Below, piece by piece: positions 33,647-42,013 of a stretch of 56,257 nt of DNA. Each line of letters begins with the position of its first letter. The first letter of the stretch is position 1. Both the position numbers and the translations under genes were made by a program. The notes beneath the pieces were generated by a model. The model ran no database searches. It saw nothing but the letters and a program-made list of their open reading frames with translations, and was not told where the DNA came from. Origin of the DNA: Streptomyces natalensis ATCC 27448 (GTDB lineage Bacteria; Actinomycetota; Actinomycetes; Streptomycetales; Streptomycetaceae); contig NZ_JRKI01000033.1 of NCBI RefSeq assembly GCF_000935125.1, positions 1 through 56,257 of the forward strand. The letters run 5' to 3'.

Positions 33647-33921
33647 GCCTCACCCGCGAACGCATCGTCGCCTGGCTGGCGACCCTGGCCGCCGTCCTGG
33701 TCGCGACCCTTGCCCTGCTCACTGGGGTGGGGCTGGGCAACCTCATCGGCGTCACCATCCTGACCTACATCACCGCCGTGGCCCTCGCCGCCTGGAAGGT
33801 CCCCCTCCTGCAGCCGCGCAAGGTCATCTCGGCGACCGGCCGCGGCGCGGTCGTCACCGCCGTGGTCATCGTCCTGCTGCTCATCAGTATCGGGCGCTCC
33901 GTCGCGGGGGTGATGAGCTGA
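33643..33921 (+). CDS. small membrane protein, 92 aa
   Basis: Three hydrophobic stretches (residues ~8-25, 28-48, 68-85) with short charged loops indicate two or three membrane helices. It is coupled to neighbours by ATGA overlap at its start and by a one-base stop/start overlap (TGATG) at its end. A role in the transfer or spread apparatus is plausible from context only. Confidence 0.7.
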   Translation: MSLTRERIVAWLATLAAVLVATLALLTGVGLGNLIGVTILTYITAVALAAWKVPLLQPRKVISATGRGAVVTAVVIVLLLISIGRSVAGVMS

Positions 33922-34346
33922 TGCGCGCTCTGACCATCCGCCAGCCCTACGCCGCCGCCATCGCCCACGCCGACAAGCGCATCGAAAACCGGGTTTGGCG
34001 GACCGCATACCGCGGCCCTCTGCTCATCCACGCCAGCCTGACGCCGGACCGCCGACCCGGACGCGGCGTGAGCGCCGTGGTGCGCGGACTGCAGCTGGAC
34101 CTCGGGGCCGTGGTCGCCGTTGCCCGCCTCGCGAACTGCCACCCGGACGACGGGGCGTGCAGCCCTTGGTCCCTCCCCGGCCACTACCACCACGTGCTGG
34201 AAGACGTCACCGCGCTGCCTCTCCCGGTGCCCTGGAAGGGCGCTCAGGGGCTCTGGACCCCTCCCGACGCGCTGCTCGCGAGGGTCTGCCTGCAACTGGA
34301 CGAGGCCAGGGTCTCTCGCCTGCTGGAGCAGGCGGAGCCGTGCTGA
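33921..34346 (+). CDS. ASCH domain protein, 141 aa
   Basis: The N-terminus MRALTIRQPYAAAIAHADKRIENR and YRGPLLIHA match the ASCH fold, a beta-barrel related to PUA that binds RNA or modified nucleotides. ASCH proteins are frequent on plasmids and phages; some hydrolyse modified cytidines. Substrate residues cannot be assigned here. The start ATG overlaps the previous stop. Confidence 0.8.
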   Translation: MRALTIRQPYAAAIAHADKRIENRVWRTAYRGPLLIHASLTPDRRPGRGVSAVVRGLQLDLGAVVAVARLANCHPDDGACSPWSLPGHYHHVLEDVTALPLPVPWKGAQGLWTPPDALLARVCLQLDEARVSRLLEQAEPC

Positions 34347-34498
34347 CCCACGGACAAGAGCTCAGGGCCCAGCGGCTGGGCCGCTGGTGCCGTGAGGGCG
34401 AGCCCTGCCACGCGCGGGTGCTCGCCGAGCTGGCCTCCAGCGACAAGCAGCCGGCCCCAGCCACTGCCTGCGCCCCTGACCACGAGATGGAGATGTGA
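34340..34498 (+). CDS. small protein with acidic EMEM tail, 52 aa
   Basis: GTG 34340 lies inside the end of the ASCH gene. The product has two cysteines (RWCREGEPCHARVLAEL) and ends PDHEMEM, the same type of tail as the relaxase (PDIDM) and two other operon proteins. The family is unknown. Confidence 0.6.
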   Translation: MLTHGQELRAQRLGRWCREGEPCHARVLAELASSDKQPAPATACAPDHEMEM

Positions 34499-34502
34499 CC
34501 CA

Positions 34503-35264
34503 GTGAACGACCCGCTCCCCTTCGACCCGACGCACTACCTACTCAGCCGCGAGCGCCGGATCACCGCCTCCACCATCGCCAACGTCGAACCGCTGCCGCC
34601 GGTCCGCAATCTCGCCCAGGTGCTGTGGGAGCACTTCGGGAGGATCGCGCCGGTCCTGATGACCACCGCGGCGACCGCGCTGGCGTGGGCGTGGCATGAG
34701 CAACTGCCCCAGGGGTCCGCCCAGCCGCTGTGGATCGGCGGTCTGCTGGCTGGCCTCGCCGCCACGGCCGGGACCATCTCGGCCGCCAAACAGAACGGCG
34801 ACAAGCAGACCACCGCCTTCGCCTACGCCGCCGGCGGAACCCTTGCCCTACTCGGCATCGCAGCCTGGACCCCCCTCTGGCCGGCGCGAGCCCTGATGTG
34901 GCTGCTGAGCACCACCGCCGTCTACTCAGTTTGTGCCCCGCTGTGGCGCTCCGACCGACGCCTGGAACGCGAGCAGCGCCACGAGCAGGTCATGAAGGAG
35001 ACGGAGAGCCGCACCAAACAGGCCCTCGCGGTCATCGACGGGTACAACCGGTCGGTCGAGGCGCAGTGGGCCTACCGCACGGAGGCCAAGCGGGTCGAGG
35101 CGATCAGCAAGACCGTCGAGGGACTGGTCGCTGCCAGCGCAGCCCGCGACGCCCACGCCGTGGCGCCGGGCGAGGAGCTGAACGTCGCCGCCCTGCTCAA
35201 GGCCGCGGGCCACGAGGCCCCGCACGAGCTGACCGCCGCCGAATGCGAGGAGCGCCAGGCGTGA
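34503..35264 (+). CDS. multi-pass membrane protein with helical tail, 253 aa
   Basis: GTG 34503 begins four bases after the previous stop. Four hydrophobic segments lie at ~45-62, 73-90, 100-122 and 128-145, followed by a charged helical cytosolic tail (LEREQRHEQVMKETESRTKQALAVIDGYN). It resembles plasmid transfer or spread membrane proteins in layout only; I recognise no family. Its stop overlaps the next GTG start. Confidence 0.7.
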   Translation: MNDPLPFDPTHYLLSRERRITASTIANVEPLPPVRNLAQVLWEHFGRIAPVLMTTAATALAWAWHEQLPQGSAQPLWIGGLLAGLAATAGTISAAKQNGDKQTTAFAYAAGGTLALLGIAAWTPLWPARALMWLLSTTAVYSVCAPLWRSDRRLEREQRHEQVMKETESRTKQALAVIDGYNRSVEAQWAYRTEAKRVEAISKTVEGLVAASAARDAHAVAPGEELNVAALLKAAGHEAPHELTAAECEERQA

Positions 35265-35620
35265 TTCACGAGCCCGATGCCCTCGCTCACGGCCAAGAGG
35301 TCGCCGCGCTGCTGCCGGTCCTCGCGCAGCTCGACCAGACCGCCACCGAGCTGGAGACCGGCCAGCACATCAGCGCCGCCCGGATCACCGCCTACGAGAC
35401 GCAGGCCACCCACGCCCGGCACCTGCTCGACGCCCTCGGGACCAGCGCCACGGAAGTTGCCCAGGCCGAGAAGGCCCACCGCGGCGACGGCGACAAGGGC
35501 TTCGCCATCCGGGGCCTAGACCACGCCACCCACACCCGCCGGTTCGAGTCGACCGAGCCCGCAGTCAGCCAGCCGGACAAGGACCGCGACCGCGACGACG
35601 ACCACGACATCGACCTGTAG
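35261..35620 (+). CDS. helical protein with acidic DIDL tail, 119 aa
   Basis: GTG 35261 overlaps the previous stop (GTGA). A helical body (EVAALLPVLAQLDQTATELETGQHI) leads to a highly charged tail (KDRDRDDDHDIDL). The terminal DIDL matches the motif on the relaxase and on the 34340 and 35688 products. It could be a transfer accessory protein or a substrate of the coupling protein; this is inference. Confidence 0.7.
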   Translation: MIHEPDALAHGQEVAALLPVLAQLDQTATELETGQHISAARITAYETQATHARHLLDALGTSATEVAQAEKAHRGDGDKGFAIRGLDHATHTRRFESTEPAVSQPDKDRDRDDDHDIDL

Positions 35621-35687
35621 CCGACCGAAGACCGCCAAGGCCCCGGCCAGCGGTGCCGGGACCCAGCCATTGCGAGGAGAGGAAGAC

Positions 35688-36191
35688 ATGCCGGACATCG
35701 AACCCACCCCCGCCGCCGAGTTCATCTACGACGACGACAGCTTCGCCGCGGACGCCGGCGAACTGGATCTGACGACGTGGGACGACGTCGACATCCAGGA
35801 CACCCAGCGGGTCGGCACCACCCAGTACACCCGGGGCGTGCTCAAAGGCACCACGCAGGAACGCATCTGGGCCGAGTACGACTGGGGTCAGGGCCTGCGC
35901 AACACCGAGGAGGTCACCAACTCCCAGGAGATGAGCGGGAGCCGCGTCGAGAACGTCTGGAACGCGATCACCGGACCGCAGGCACCCACCGATACCGAGC
36001 AGCAGATCGACCACCAGAACACGGTCGTACTCAGTCAGCGGGCCGAGGAACTCAAGACGCTGACCGAGTACGAGCACGAGCTGGGCACGCCTGTCGGAAC
36101 GCCGAGCGACCACGCGCGGCCGGAACCGCGGGTGCCGGAGCCCCAGGGCATCGAGCACGCCTACGATGACGACTTCGAGATGGACATGTGA
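35688..36191 (+). CDS. acidic protein with EMDM tail, 167 aa
   Basis: ATG 35688 follows GCGAGGAGAGGAAGAC, a strong ribosome site. The product is strongly acidic and polar throughout (FIYDDDSFAADAGELDLTTWDDVD) and probably disordered, with a possible helix at ~75-110, and ends AYDDDFEMDM. It is the last gene before the intrinsic terminator. It may be an adaptor or a translocated protein; the function is unknown. Confidence 0.72.
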   Translation: MPDIEPTPAAEFIYDDDSFAADAGELDLTTWDDVDIQDTQRVGTTQYTRGVLKGTTQERIWAEYDWGQGLRNTEEVTNSQEMSGSRVENVWNAITGPQAPTDTEQQIDHQNTVVLSQRAEELKTLTEYEHELGTPVGTPSDHARPEPRVPEPQGIEHAYDDDFEMDM

Positions 36192-36207
36192 CAGCACCGC
36201 AGCAAGG

Positions 36208-36239
36208 AGCCCCGGCGGAAAGGCTCGCCGGGGCTTTTT
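36208..36239 (+). terminator. intrinsic terminator of the plus-strand tra operon
   Basis: AGCCCCGGCG and its exact complement form a 10-bp stem with an 8-base loop, followed by a TTTTT run. It is the clearest U-tract terminator on the plus strand. Confidence 0.9.
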
Positions 36240-36261
36240 GCGTGTGAGTACGGTGCTGTCT

Positions 36262-37836
36262 ATGCAGATCAACGGGGTGGAACAGCAGCAACGAGGGCAT
36301 GTGCTCCTGATCGCGGGAGACGTCGCTGTACGCCGCCGGACCGTGCAGGTCGAACCGTCAGCGAACCTGGCCGCGCTGTCCATCGTTCCCGTCCCCGTAT
36401 TGCTGAACAGCACCGTCCCGAGCGACACCACGTACCTCGACGGCGCGCGGGACCAAAACGCCCTGCTGATGCGACTTCGGGCCGCCGCCGCGGCTCCAGG
36501 ACCGCTGCTCATCTACCTCTCCGGGCGTCTCACCGTGGACCGCCGCGGCCGACAGCTCTACCTCGCGCTGGTCGGCACCACGTCCGCCACCGCCCGCTAC
36601 ACGGCACTGCCGTGGGAGTGGTTGGGCAACGAGCTGCGCAATCGCCCCGCTGGTCTGACCACCGTGATGTTTGACCTCGCCGCAGACAAGGCCACCTGGC
36701 CCCTGCTGCAGGAGTACGGCACGCTCCCGGCAGCGACCTCCGCCGAGGTGTACGGGGTGATTGTCCCGCCAGCCTTCAGCGGTGAAGGGACAAGCACATA
36801 CACCCGGGAATGGATCAAGCAGCTGCGCTCAACTTCCGCCCGGCCCAGCAACGCCCGGCTGCACGCGCTCACCGTCTCCGCCGCCGCGCTGCCGCCAGGA
36901 ACGCTGGTCATACCGGCCACCCGCGAAGTCAATGCCCCACCAGCCGAGCCTGACTACCAGCCGCCGATGACGAACGTGCAGCGGCTTCTCGCCGGCGACC
37001 TCTCCTTCCTGCCAGGCCGCCGCCGCATCGAGGAGCCCCCCGAGCTGGCACCGGGCCTTGAGCACCTGTCGCCCCCGCCCATCCAGCTCGACGAACCGAC
37101 CCCTGAACCCCCGTACCCACATGCTCCAACCCCGCACCCGGCGACCAAACCGGAAGACGAGCACCCAGCACCACAGCCCCAGTCGCCACTTTCCCCGATC
37201 GCCCAGCACACGACTCCACCACCGGCCCAGGGCGCCTCGGTACATCCCGGCGACCAACCGACCCAGCAGCTGGTCCGGGGACCACGCCCGAATGCGGAGC
37301 CCGGACCACAGCAGCCGTACGCCTCCGTCCCAGCTCAGCCTCAGCCCGTGCAGCGGCCAGTCCCGGATCCGCTCCCACAGCAGCCCGCCCCGTACGAAAC
37401 CCGGGAGCCGGACCCCCGGCCGCTGATCTGGCAAGCGGCCCAGGCTGGCCGACACGACCAGGCCGCGGAGATGGCCGCAGCATGGGAGCAGCAGTCACTG
37501 CGCCGGTATGGATACGAATCCCCCCAGGCCACTCAATGGGCGGAAATCCGGGCCGACCTCGCCAGGATCGCCAGCCGCTGGACACTCGCCACACAGCTGT
37601 GGGTGTCCGCGACACGCACTCGCCTCGCGCATCAGGCACCTGATGCCCCCGAGGTACTCAACGCCGCACGAGGGGCGCACTACTGCTGGAACCAGATCTC
37701 GGACGCCAAGGACGCGATAGAGACCGGGCCCGAGTTGATGAACCTCCTCCGACAGCTGCCTGCCCTGGACCCCCGGCACGTCTCGACAGCTCAAGCCCGG
37801 CTCCAACAGCTGCACAACCGCCCCATCAACCGGTGA
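36262..37836 (+). CDS. caspase-like-fold protein with proline-rich linker and helical C-terminus, 524 aa
   Basis: Residues ~1-220 look like a caspase-type alpha/beta domain: a strand-helix pattern with GPLLIYLSGRLTVDRRGRQLYLAL and TTVMFDLAADKATW. At the positions where caspases have the catalytic His and Cys (YYSGHG-like and D-x-C-x-S-like strands) this protein has SGRL and DLAAD, so it is probably inactive. A ~170-residue Pro/Gln-rich linker follows, then a TPR-like helical C-terminus. GTG 36244 is an alternative start. It lies after the tra terminator, so it is a separate unit. The domain call is tentative. Confidence 0.55.
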   Translation: MQINGVEQQQRGHVLLIAGDVAVRRRTVQVEPSANLAALSIVPVPVLLNSTVPSDTTYLDGARDQNALLMRLRAAAAAPGPLLIYLSGRLTVDRRGRQLYLALVGTTSATARYTALPWEWLGNELRNRPAGLTTVMFDLAADKATWPLLQEYGTLPAATSAEVYGVIVPPAFSGEGTSTYTREWIKQLRSTSARPSNARLHALTVSAAALPPGTLVIPATREVNAPPAEPDYQPPMTNVQRLLAGDLSFLPGRRRIEEPPELAPGLEHLSPPPIQLDEPTPEPPYPHAPTPHPATKPEDEHPAPQPQSPLSPIAQHTTPPPAQGASVHPGDQPTQQLVRGPRPNAEPGPQQPYASVPAQPQPVQRPVPDPLPQQPAPYETREPDPRPLIWQAAQAGRHDQAAEMAAAWEQQSLRRYGYESPQATQWAEIRADLARIASRWTLATQLWVSATRTRLAHQAPDAPEVLNAARGAHYCWNQISDAKDAIETGPELMNLLRQLPALDPRHVSTAQARLQQLHNRPINR

Positions 37837-37980
37837 CCACCGCGCTCGGACCGAACCGCCACTGAAGGGGGCGCCATGGAGAAGGGCACCGAGCTGTGGT
37901 CCGGGGCATCGGAGGAGATGGCCGTTCCCCGTGCCGCTGGCGACCGCCAGCCGAATCGCCGGAAGAGGATTACCGGAGGG

Positions 37981-37995
37981 TAATAACAAGCCGTG
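37981..37995 (-). repeat. dispersed repeat, copy C (GGCTTGTTATTA core)
   Basis: On the minus strand this reads CACGGCTTGTTATTACCC. It shares GGCTTGTTATTACCC with copy A and GGCTTGTTATTA with copy B. It lies in the 220-bp gap (37837-38056) between convergent genes and overlaps a small inverted repeat, ATTACC-GGAG-GGTAAT. Confidence 0.5.
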
Positions 37996-38056
37996 CGGCC
38001 CTCGCGCTCCGCCTGGAAGCAACAGGCCAGAGCAGCCACCAGGGACGGAAGAGAAC

Positions 38057-38956
38057 TCAGAGGGCGACCGGCGGCATCTCGGCGAGGACCGCCCTCCGCA
38101 GCTGCTCCAGCTTCGGCGGCAGCACCCCGGCGAACCCGTACCGGGCACGGCCCCGGCGGTAGCTGGTGATCAGCCCGTTCTCCTCCAACGGCATGCCGGG
38201 CGGACGGTTCAGCGTGGAGCCTTCCTCGCCCGGATGACCGTCGTGGTTGTGCCACAGGGAGACCCACAGTCGGCTGGTTCCGTGAGCTCGTTGGACCAGC
38301 TCTGCGCGCACCGGCAGCCAGCGGTCCAGCGCAGCCCGGCTCAGCGGCGACAGCTCGAACCAGTCGCCCTCACCGGCCTGGTCGCCACCCCCGCGCTGTG
38401 GGCGCCGCTCGACGTACACCGCGGTGTTCCCCGGGGCGAGGTCGTCCAGGCGCTGCGCGACGAGCTCGCCGGCGCGGGGGGCAGCGTCGAGGACCAGGGC
38501 GAGCACGGCGACCAACCGGATGCGTCCCGGCGTCATGGAGCCCGCGAGGTTCTGGTCGAGTTCGCGACGCAGGGTCGCAAGGTCCCCGAACTGCGGGGTG
38601 GGCTGCAACGGCAGCGCGCCGCCGCCGAGCTGGAGTACGGACAGGCCGAGCGCGTCGCGCAGCACGTCCAGGCACTGCCGGCGGATCTCGTTGGTCGAGA
38701 CCGAGGTGCGCGGACGTTCCCCCTTCACCAGGCGGGTCCGCAGCGTTCCCGACTCCGCGAGCCGTACGTACGGGCCAAGGGCGTCTTCCTCAAGGAGCCG
38801 CCGCAGGCTTCGCCGGGCCTGGAACGGCAGGGCGCCACGGTCGAGGGCACGCTGCAGCTCGCCGCGGACCATGGCGAGTTGACGGCGGCGCGCCTCACCG
38901 ACGACCAGGTCGTCGAGGAGCCTGTCCAGCGCGTTGATCGAGAGGTACTCCGGCAC
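38057..38956 (-). CDS. integrase-like protein lacking the catalytic C-terminal motifs, 299 aa
   Basis: The segment VLALVLDAAPRAGELVAQRLDDL resembles the first Arg box of tyrosine recombinases, after an N-terminal helical core-binding-like region. The HxLR, GH and Tyr boxes expected after it are missing; the protein ends in ERRP...LEENGLITSYRRGRARYGFAG. It may be a catalytically dead integrase, acting as a DNA-binding protein, or a remnant. ATG 38956 is in a promoter-sized gap. Confidence 0.6.
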   Translation of the reverse strand: MPEYLSINALDRLLDDLVVGEARRRQLAMVRGELQRALDRGALPFQARRSLRRLLEEDALGPYVRLAESGTLRTRLVKGERPRTSVSTNEIRRQCLDVLRDALGLSVLQLGGGALPLQPTPQFGDLATLRRELDQNLAGSMTPGRIRLVAVLALVLDAAPRAGELVAQRLDDLAPGNTAVYVERRPQRGGGDQAGEGDWFELSPLSRAALDRWLPVRAELVQRAHGTSRLWVSLWHNHDGHPGEEGSTLNRPPGMPLEENGLITSYRRGRARYGFAGVLPPKLEQLRRAVLAEMPPVAL

Positions 38957-39436
38957 GCGCCCGATTGTCGCGTACGGCCTTCCCGCCTGCCCGGCACCAG
39001 ATGGTTTTTGAACTTCTGAACCGTCCTACGCGGGCGGGCGCTGACCAGCGGAGGCCCTCCACCTTGCGGCCTGGGTCACGGATAGGAGTCCCGGGCCACG
39101 ACGCGCCGCCTGTCCATACGCTGAGTCGCTCGGCAGGCCCGCTACGGTGTGAACAGGCAGGTGACAGTGCCCAGCCAGCACAGCGTGCAGTACCCGCCCG
39201 GGTGGCTTCCGGTGGCTCAGAGGGGCGACGCGTCCACCTGTAGGTAGAGAGAAGCCCCGCCCGGTCGGACTCGTCATCCGGCCGAGAGACGCCATACGTG
39301 CAGCGGGACTGCTTGTACTCCCCGGAGCGTGACGAACTTCGGGGATGAAGGGCACCCACGTCAACGTGGCTCGGCCGCCGGGCTGTCCGGTTTCTGTCGC
39401 ACGTGACCGCGCCGTGCCTCACCCCGTTGGCTGAGC
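38957..39436. other. intergenic region without recognised features
   Basis: About 480 bp between the divergent integrase-like gene and the 67-aa gene. Several frames are open but show no ribosome site or plausible protein. I see no strong repeat. Confidence 0.5.
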
Positions 39437-39640
39437 ATGAGCGACGTGGACGAACGACTGCTGACGTTGGTGGACAACGCGATCTACAACGACGAGGAAC
39501 GCCTGCCGCTGCTGACACTCGGCGAAGCGCGCGCCGCGGTCGAGCTGTTGCAACTACTGGCAGCGGCCCCGAGCGAAGGCGCTGTTGCTGCCCGCCATCT
39601 CGCAGGAAATCTGGCGCGCCGACTACCTGCCGACGGATGA
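39437..39640 (+). CDS. hypothetical small protein, 67 aa
   Basis: ATG 39437 opens a helical, acidic then basic protein (MSDVDERLLTLVDNAIYNDEERLPLLTLGEARAAVELLQLL). No family is recognised. The gene faces a convergent one across a strong hairpin, which supports it as a real unit. Confidence 0.55.
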   Translation: MSDVDERLLTLVDNAIYNDEERLPLLTLGEARAAVELLQLLAAAPSEGAVAARHLAGNLARRLPADG

Positions 39641-39686
39641 TCACAGAAGGTGCCGAGACGGCAGAGGCCAGAACCGCTGGAGGCGC

Positions 39687-39726
39687 GGCCCCTGCCGCCG
39701 GACGGGCTGAACCGGCGGCAGGGGCC
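39687..39726. terminator. bidirectional hairpin terminator
   Basis: A perfect 15-bp stem (GGCCCCTGCCGCCGG and complement) with a 10-base loop, between the convergent stops at 39640 and 39735. Confidence 0.8.
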
Positions 39727-39734
39727 CTCACGCC

Positions 39735-39992
39735 CTACTTCCGGCCGGGGAGGTTGATCTGGATGCCTCCACCCAGGGATCCGGCGCTGATGAGGGCGAC
39801 GCCGACTGCCTCGTGGCCCGTCAGGCTAAGGACCACGCCGGTGGTGCAGAACGCTGCGGACAGTCCGGTCTTGGTCCAGCCGAGGGTGTCTCGGGCCTGG
39901 GGGCGCTCCGCGGGGGACTGGTCGGGCGTGTGGGGTTCCGGCTCCCTGCCGTGCGCCTGCGGGTCATCGGGCTGGTTGTTTGTGGTGGACAT
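39735..39992 (-). CDS. small membrane protein, 85 aa
   Basis: A polar, Pro/Glu-rich N-terminal half is followed by two hydrophobic stretches (LSAAFCTTGVVLSLTG and AVGVALISAGSLGGGI). The ATG at 39992 is preceded by AGAGGTTTGCC on the minus strand. The family is not recognised. Confidence 0.65.
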   Translation of the reverse strand: MSTTNNQPDDPQAHGREPEPHTPDQSPAERPQARDTLGWTKTGLSAAFCTTGVVLSLTGHEAVGVALISAGSLGGGIQINLPGRK

Positions 39993-40692
39993 GGCAAACC
40001 TCTGTTTGTCGTGCGTGCGGAAGCACTCGGTGAATGGGTGGACGAACCTTCGACCGGCGGAGGGTTAGCCCCGCAAGTCCGGTTACTCGCCGCCCCAGTG
40101 GCGCCCCCGGGGCGAGCGAGCAGTGAGGAGACTGCACCGCTTCGGCGGCCGATTCGAGTTCTCGCGAATTTGCCACCCGAATCTGAAGGGTCGTCACTTT
40201 CAGCCGCCTCAAGTGCCCCCTGAACTGGGAACTTCGCCTTCCCCGCTTCTCGCGAACCGGTGATTGGGGCGGCGAAATCCGCTCACGACTGCGTTTCGCG
40301 AGCGCTTGAATCGGCCCGGCCGTCCTGGTAGGCGCCGCCGTTACACCGCCGCCGCCCTAGCCCCACAAGTCCCCTTCGCGCGCCCTACACGACGCGGGGG
40401 TTAGTTGCGCAACCCGGTGCCGACCAGCGCGTTCGGCCCCACGCCCGCATACGCCGAAGGGCCGGACGGATCGTCCGGCCCCTTGGGGTGCGCGTCGCCG
40501 TACGGCGACGGTCCCTCATAGCGCTTTCTGACTACCACGCTGATAGCTGTGACATGGACGTGCCTCTCGCCGACGCGAGCACGAGCGCCGCACTGCCGGT
40601 GGCGGCCATGATCGGAGTGGCAGGTGTTAGAAGAACTCCATGTCCCTCGCAAACAGGCGCAGGGCACCGCCGTGCGGACGTCCGGCTGCTTG
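39993..40692. other. 700-bp gene-free region with TTCTCGCGAA repeats
   Basis: No convincing gene. TTCTCGCGAA occurs at 40159-40168 and 40247-40256, and a related TTTCGCGAG at 40294-40302. AGCCCC(G/A)CAAGTCC occurs near 40066 and 40359. A hairpin with a 10-bp stem (GGGCCGGACG) lies at 40459-40481, probably the terminator of the downstream XRE gene. The repeats could be regulatory or origin-related. Confidence 0.45.
40459..40481. terminator. hairpin terminator
   Basis: A 10-bp perfect stem with a 3-base loop, downstream of the minus-strand XRE-like gene whose stop is at 40693. Confidence 0.5.
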
Positions 40693-41391
40693 TTACCTGT
40701 CCCGGTAGTGTCGGGTACTGGCCTGGCGCGCAGCACGTCGGCCACGGACACGGGCCGCGCGGGCTGCCCGCGCCAGGAGAAGCAGGTGCGGCAGGTCCTC
40801 TAGATCTTCTTCATCGACGCTCAACAGCACCGCGAGAGTGTCATCGCTCGGAATCACCCGATGGTTCAGGTAGCGCTGGATCTGATGACCGCTCACCGCC
40901 GTGTGCCACTCCTCATAGAAGTCGTCCCAAATCAGGACGCCCGGCAGGAGCCCCCGCGCTTCTAAGACCCTTCCCAGCTCGGCGGCGAAGCGCAGTTGTT
41001 CCGTCGGCGGCGGAATCGTCACGGGGGCGGCACGGTCGGCCGGCCACAGCCGCTCCCCCGCCAGATCGTCACGGCGGTCTATCCACTGGTTGGCTATCGC
41101 GACGGCCGGGGAATCGCTGGGCAGCTTCTGCACCCAGTTCCAGGGCCACGCTCCGGGGTCGGGCGTGAGTGGCGGTTCAACCGCCCACCACCGCAGCAAG
41201 GTCGACAAGGTTCTGGCTGACGGCAGCCGCAGTCCGGACAGCGCCGCGTAGAGGGCCGCTCGGGACACCTTCGGCTCGCGGGCCGAGATGTACGGGACGG
41301 TCGCCTTGCCAGCACTCAATTTGCGCAGGTCATGCGCGAATGCGGCGAGCTCGTCACGTCTCGGATCTACCGGGCGTTGGCGCGCTGGCAT
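40693..41391 (-). CDS. XRE-like HTH regulator, 232 aa
   Basis: Residues ~40-70 form an XRE-like HTH (VSRAALYAALSGLRLPSARTLSTLLRWW). A second similar unit lies near the C-terminus (HTAVSGHQIQRYLNHRVIPSDDTLAVLLSVD), suggesting a two-HTH protein. ATG 41391 follows GAGGTGAAGGACAG. The frame is open to 41499, but the upstream part lacks support. It is probably a plasmid regulator, target unknown. Confidence 0.72.
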   Translation of the reverse strand: MPARQRPVDPRRDELAAFAHDLRKLSAGKATVPYISAREPKVSRAALYAALSGLRLPSARTLSTLLRWWAVEPPLTPDPGAWPWNWVQKLPSDSPAVAIANQWIDRRDDLAGERLWPADRAAPVTIPPPTEQLRFAAELGRVLEARGLLPGVLIWDDFYEEWHTAVSGHQIQRYLNHRVIPSDDTLAVLLSVDEEDLEDLPHLLLLARAARAARVRGRRAARQASTRHYRDR

Positions 41392-41546
41392 GGGACTGTC
41401 CTTCACCTCGTGAGGGCTGATTCCGCCTTGATGTCTCGCGACATCTTTCGACAGTAACCGCATGCTCAGTGGTGTGCGTAGGCTTCTGCGTGACGGCAAA
41501 ACGGTGCCCGCTGACGGTAGTTCGCGAACGTCTGTCGGGGTGGGTG

Positions 41547-41632
41547 CCCCTGCGCCAACAGGTTGCCGTCACGCGTAGTCCTGACCGCCCGTATGACCGG
41601 AGGCCAAAAAAACGACCCCCTGCGCCAACAGG
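41547..41632. repeat. direct repeat CCCCTGCGCCAACAGG, two copies
   Basis: The 16-mer occurs at 41547-41562 and 41617-41632. Each copy is followed by CGCGTAGTC (41572-41580, 41644-41652). The second copy is part of an intrinsic terminator on the minus strand. Confidence 0.7.
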
Positions 41633-41635
41633 GGG
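41606..41635 (-). terminator. intrinsic terminator, minus strand
   Basis: On the minus strand CCCCCTG and CAGGGGG form a 7-bp stem with a 6-base loop, followed by GTCGTTTTTTT. It would shield the XRE-like gene from leftward transcripts, or end an unannotated leftward RNA starting at 41640-41950. Confidence 0.75.
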
Positions 41636-41675
41636 CCGCTCATCGCGTAGTCCGACGGCCTTCAACCAGCACGAA

Positions 41676-41906
41676 GTGGAGAGAGCCATCAGTTCCATCC
41701 CAGAGCCTACGTTGCCCGCCGCACGTCCGTCGAGTCGGCAGCGGCCGCAAGGTCCTTCGTATGTGCAGCGTTTTCGTCATCTCCGTCCAGGGGCGCGCTT
41801 GCGGACGCTCGCTCGCACAGCCAGCCACGGCCTGGTCCGTGGCATCGCCGGTGCCATCGGCAGCGCCCTGGTGACTGGGGCCATCTGGTGGGCGCAGCAG
41901 CGCTGA
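41676..41906 (+). CDS. small basic membrane protein, 76 aa
   Basis: The frame is open from 41469, but the first part crosses the direct repeats and the minus-strand terminator, so GTG 41676 is a more reasonable start. The product is Arg/Pro-rich and ends with a hydrophobic helix (GLVRGIAGAIGSALVTGAIWW). No ribosome site is clear. Confidence 0.4.
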   Translation: MERAISSIPEPTLPAARPSSRQRPQGPSYVQRFRHLRPGARLRTLARTASHGLVRGIAGAIGSALVTGAIWWAQQR

Positions 41907-41955
41907 TGCCAGGCCCGCCTCGGGGCGGCAACAGGGCGCCACCGGCATGACGACG

Positions 41956-41981
41956 AACGGCCCCTCAATCGAGGGGCCGTT
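41956..41981. terminator. bidirectional hairpin terminator
   Basis: A perfect 11-bp stem (AACGGCCCCTC and complement) with a 4-base loop, between convergent stops at 41906 and 42014. Confidence 0.75.
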
Positions 41982-42013
41982 TCTGGGAACGGTGCAGGTC
42001 ATGGCGCTGGCGT

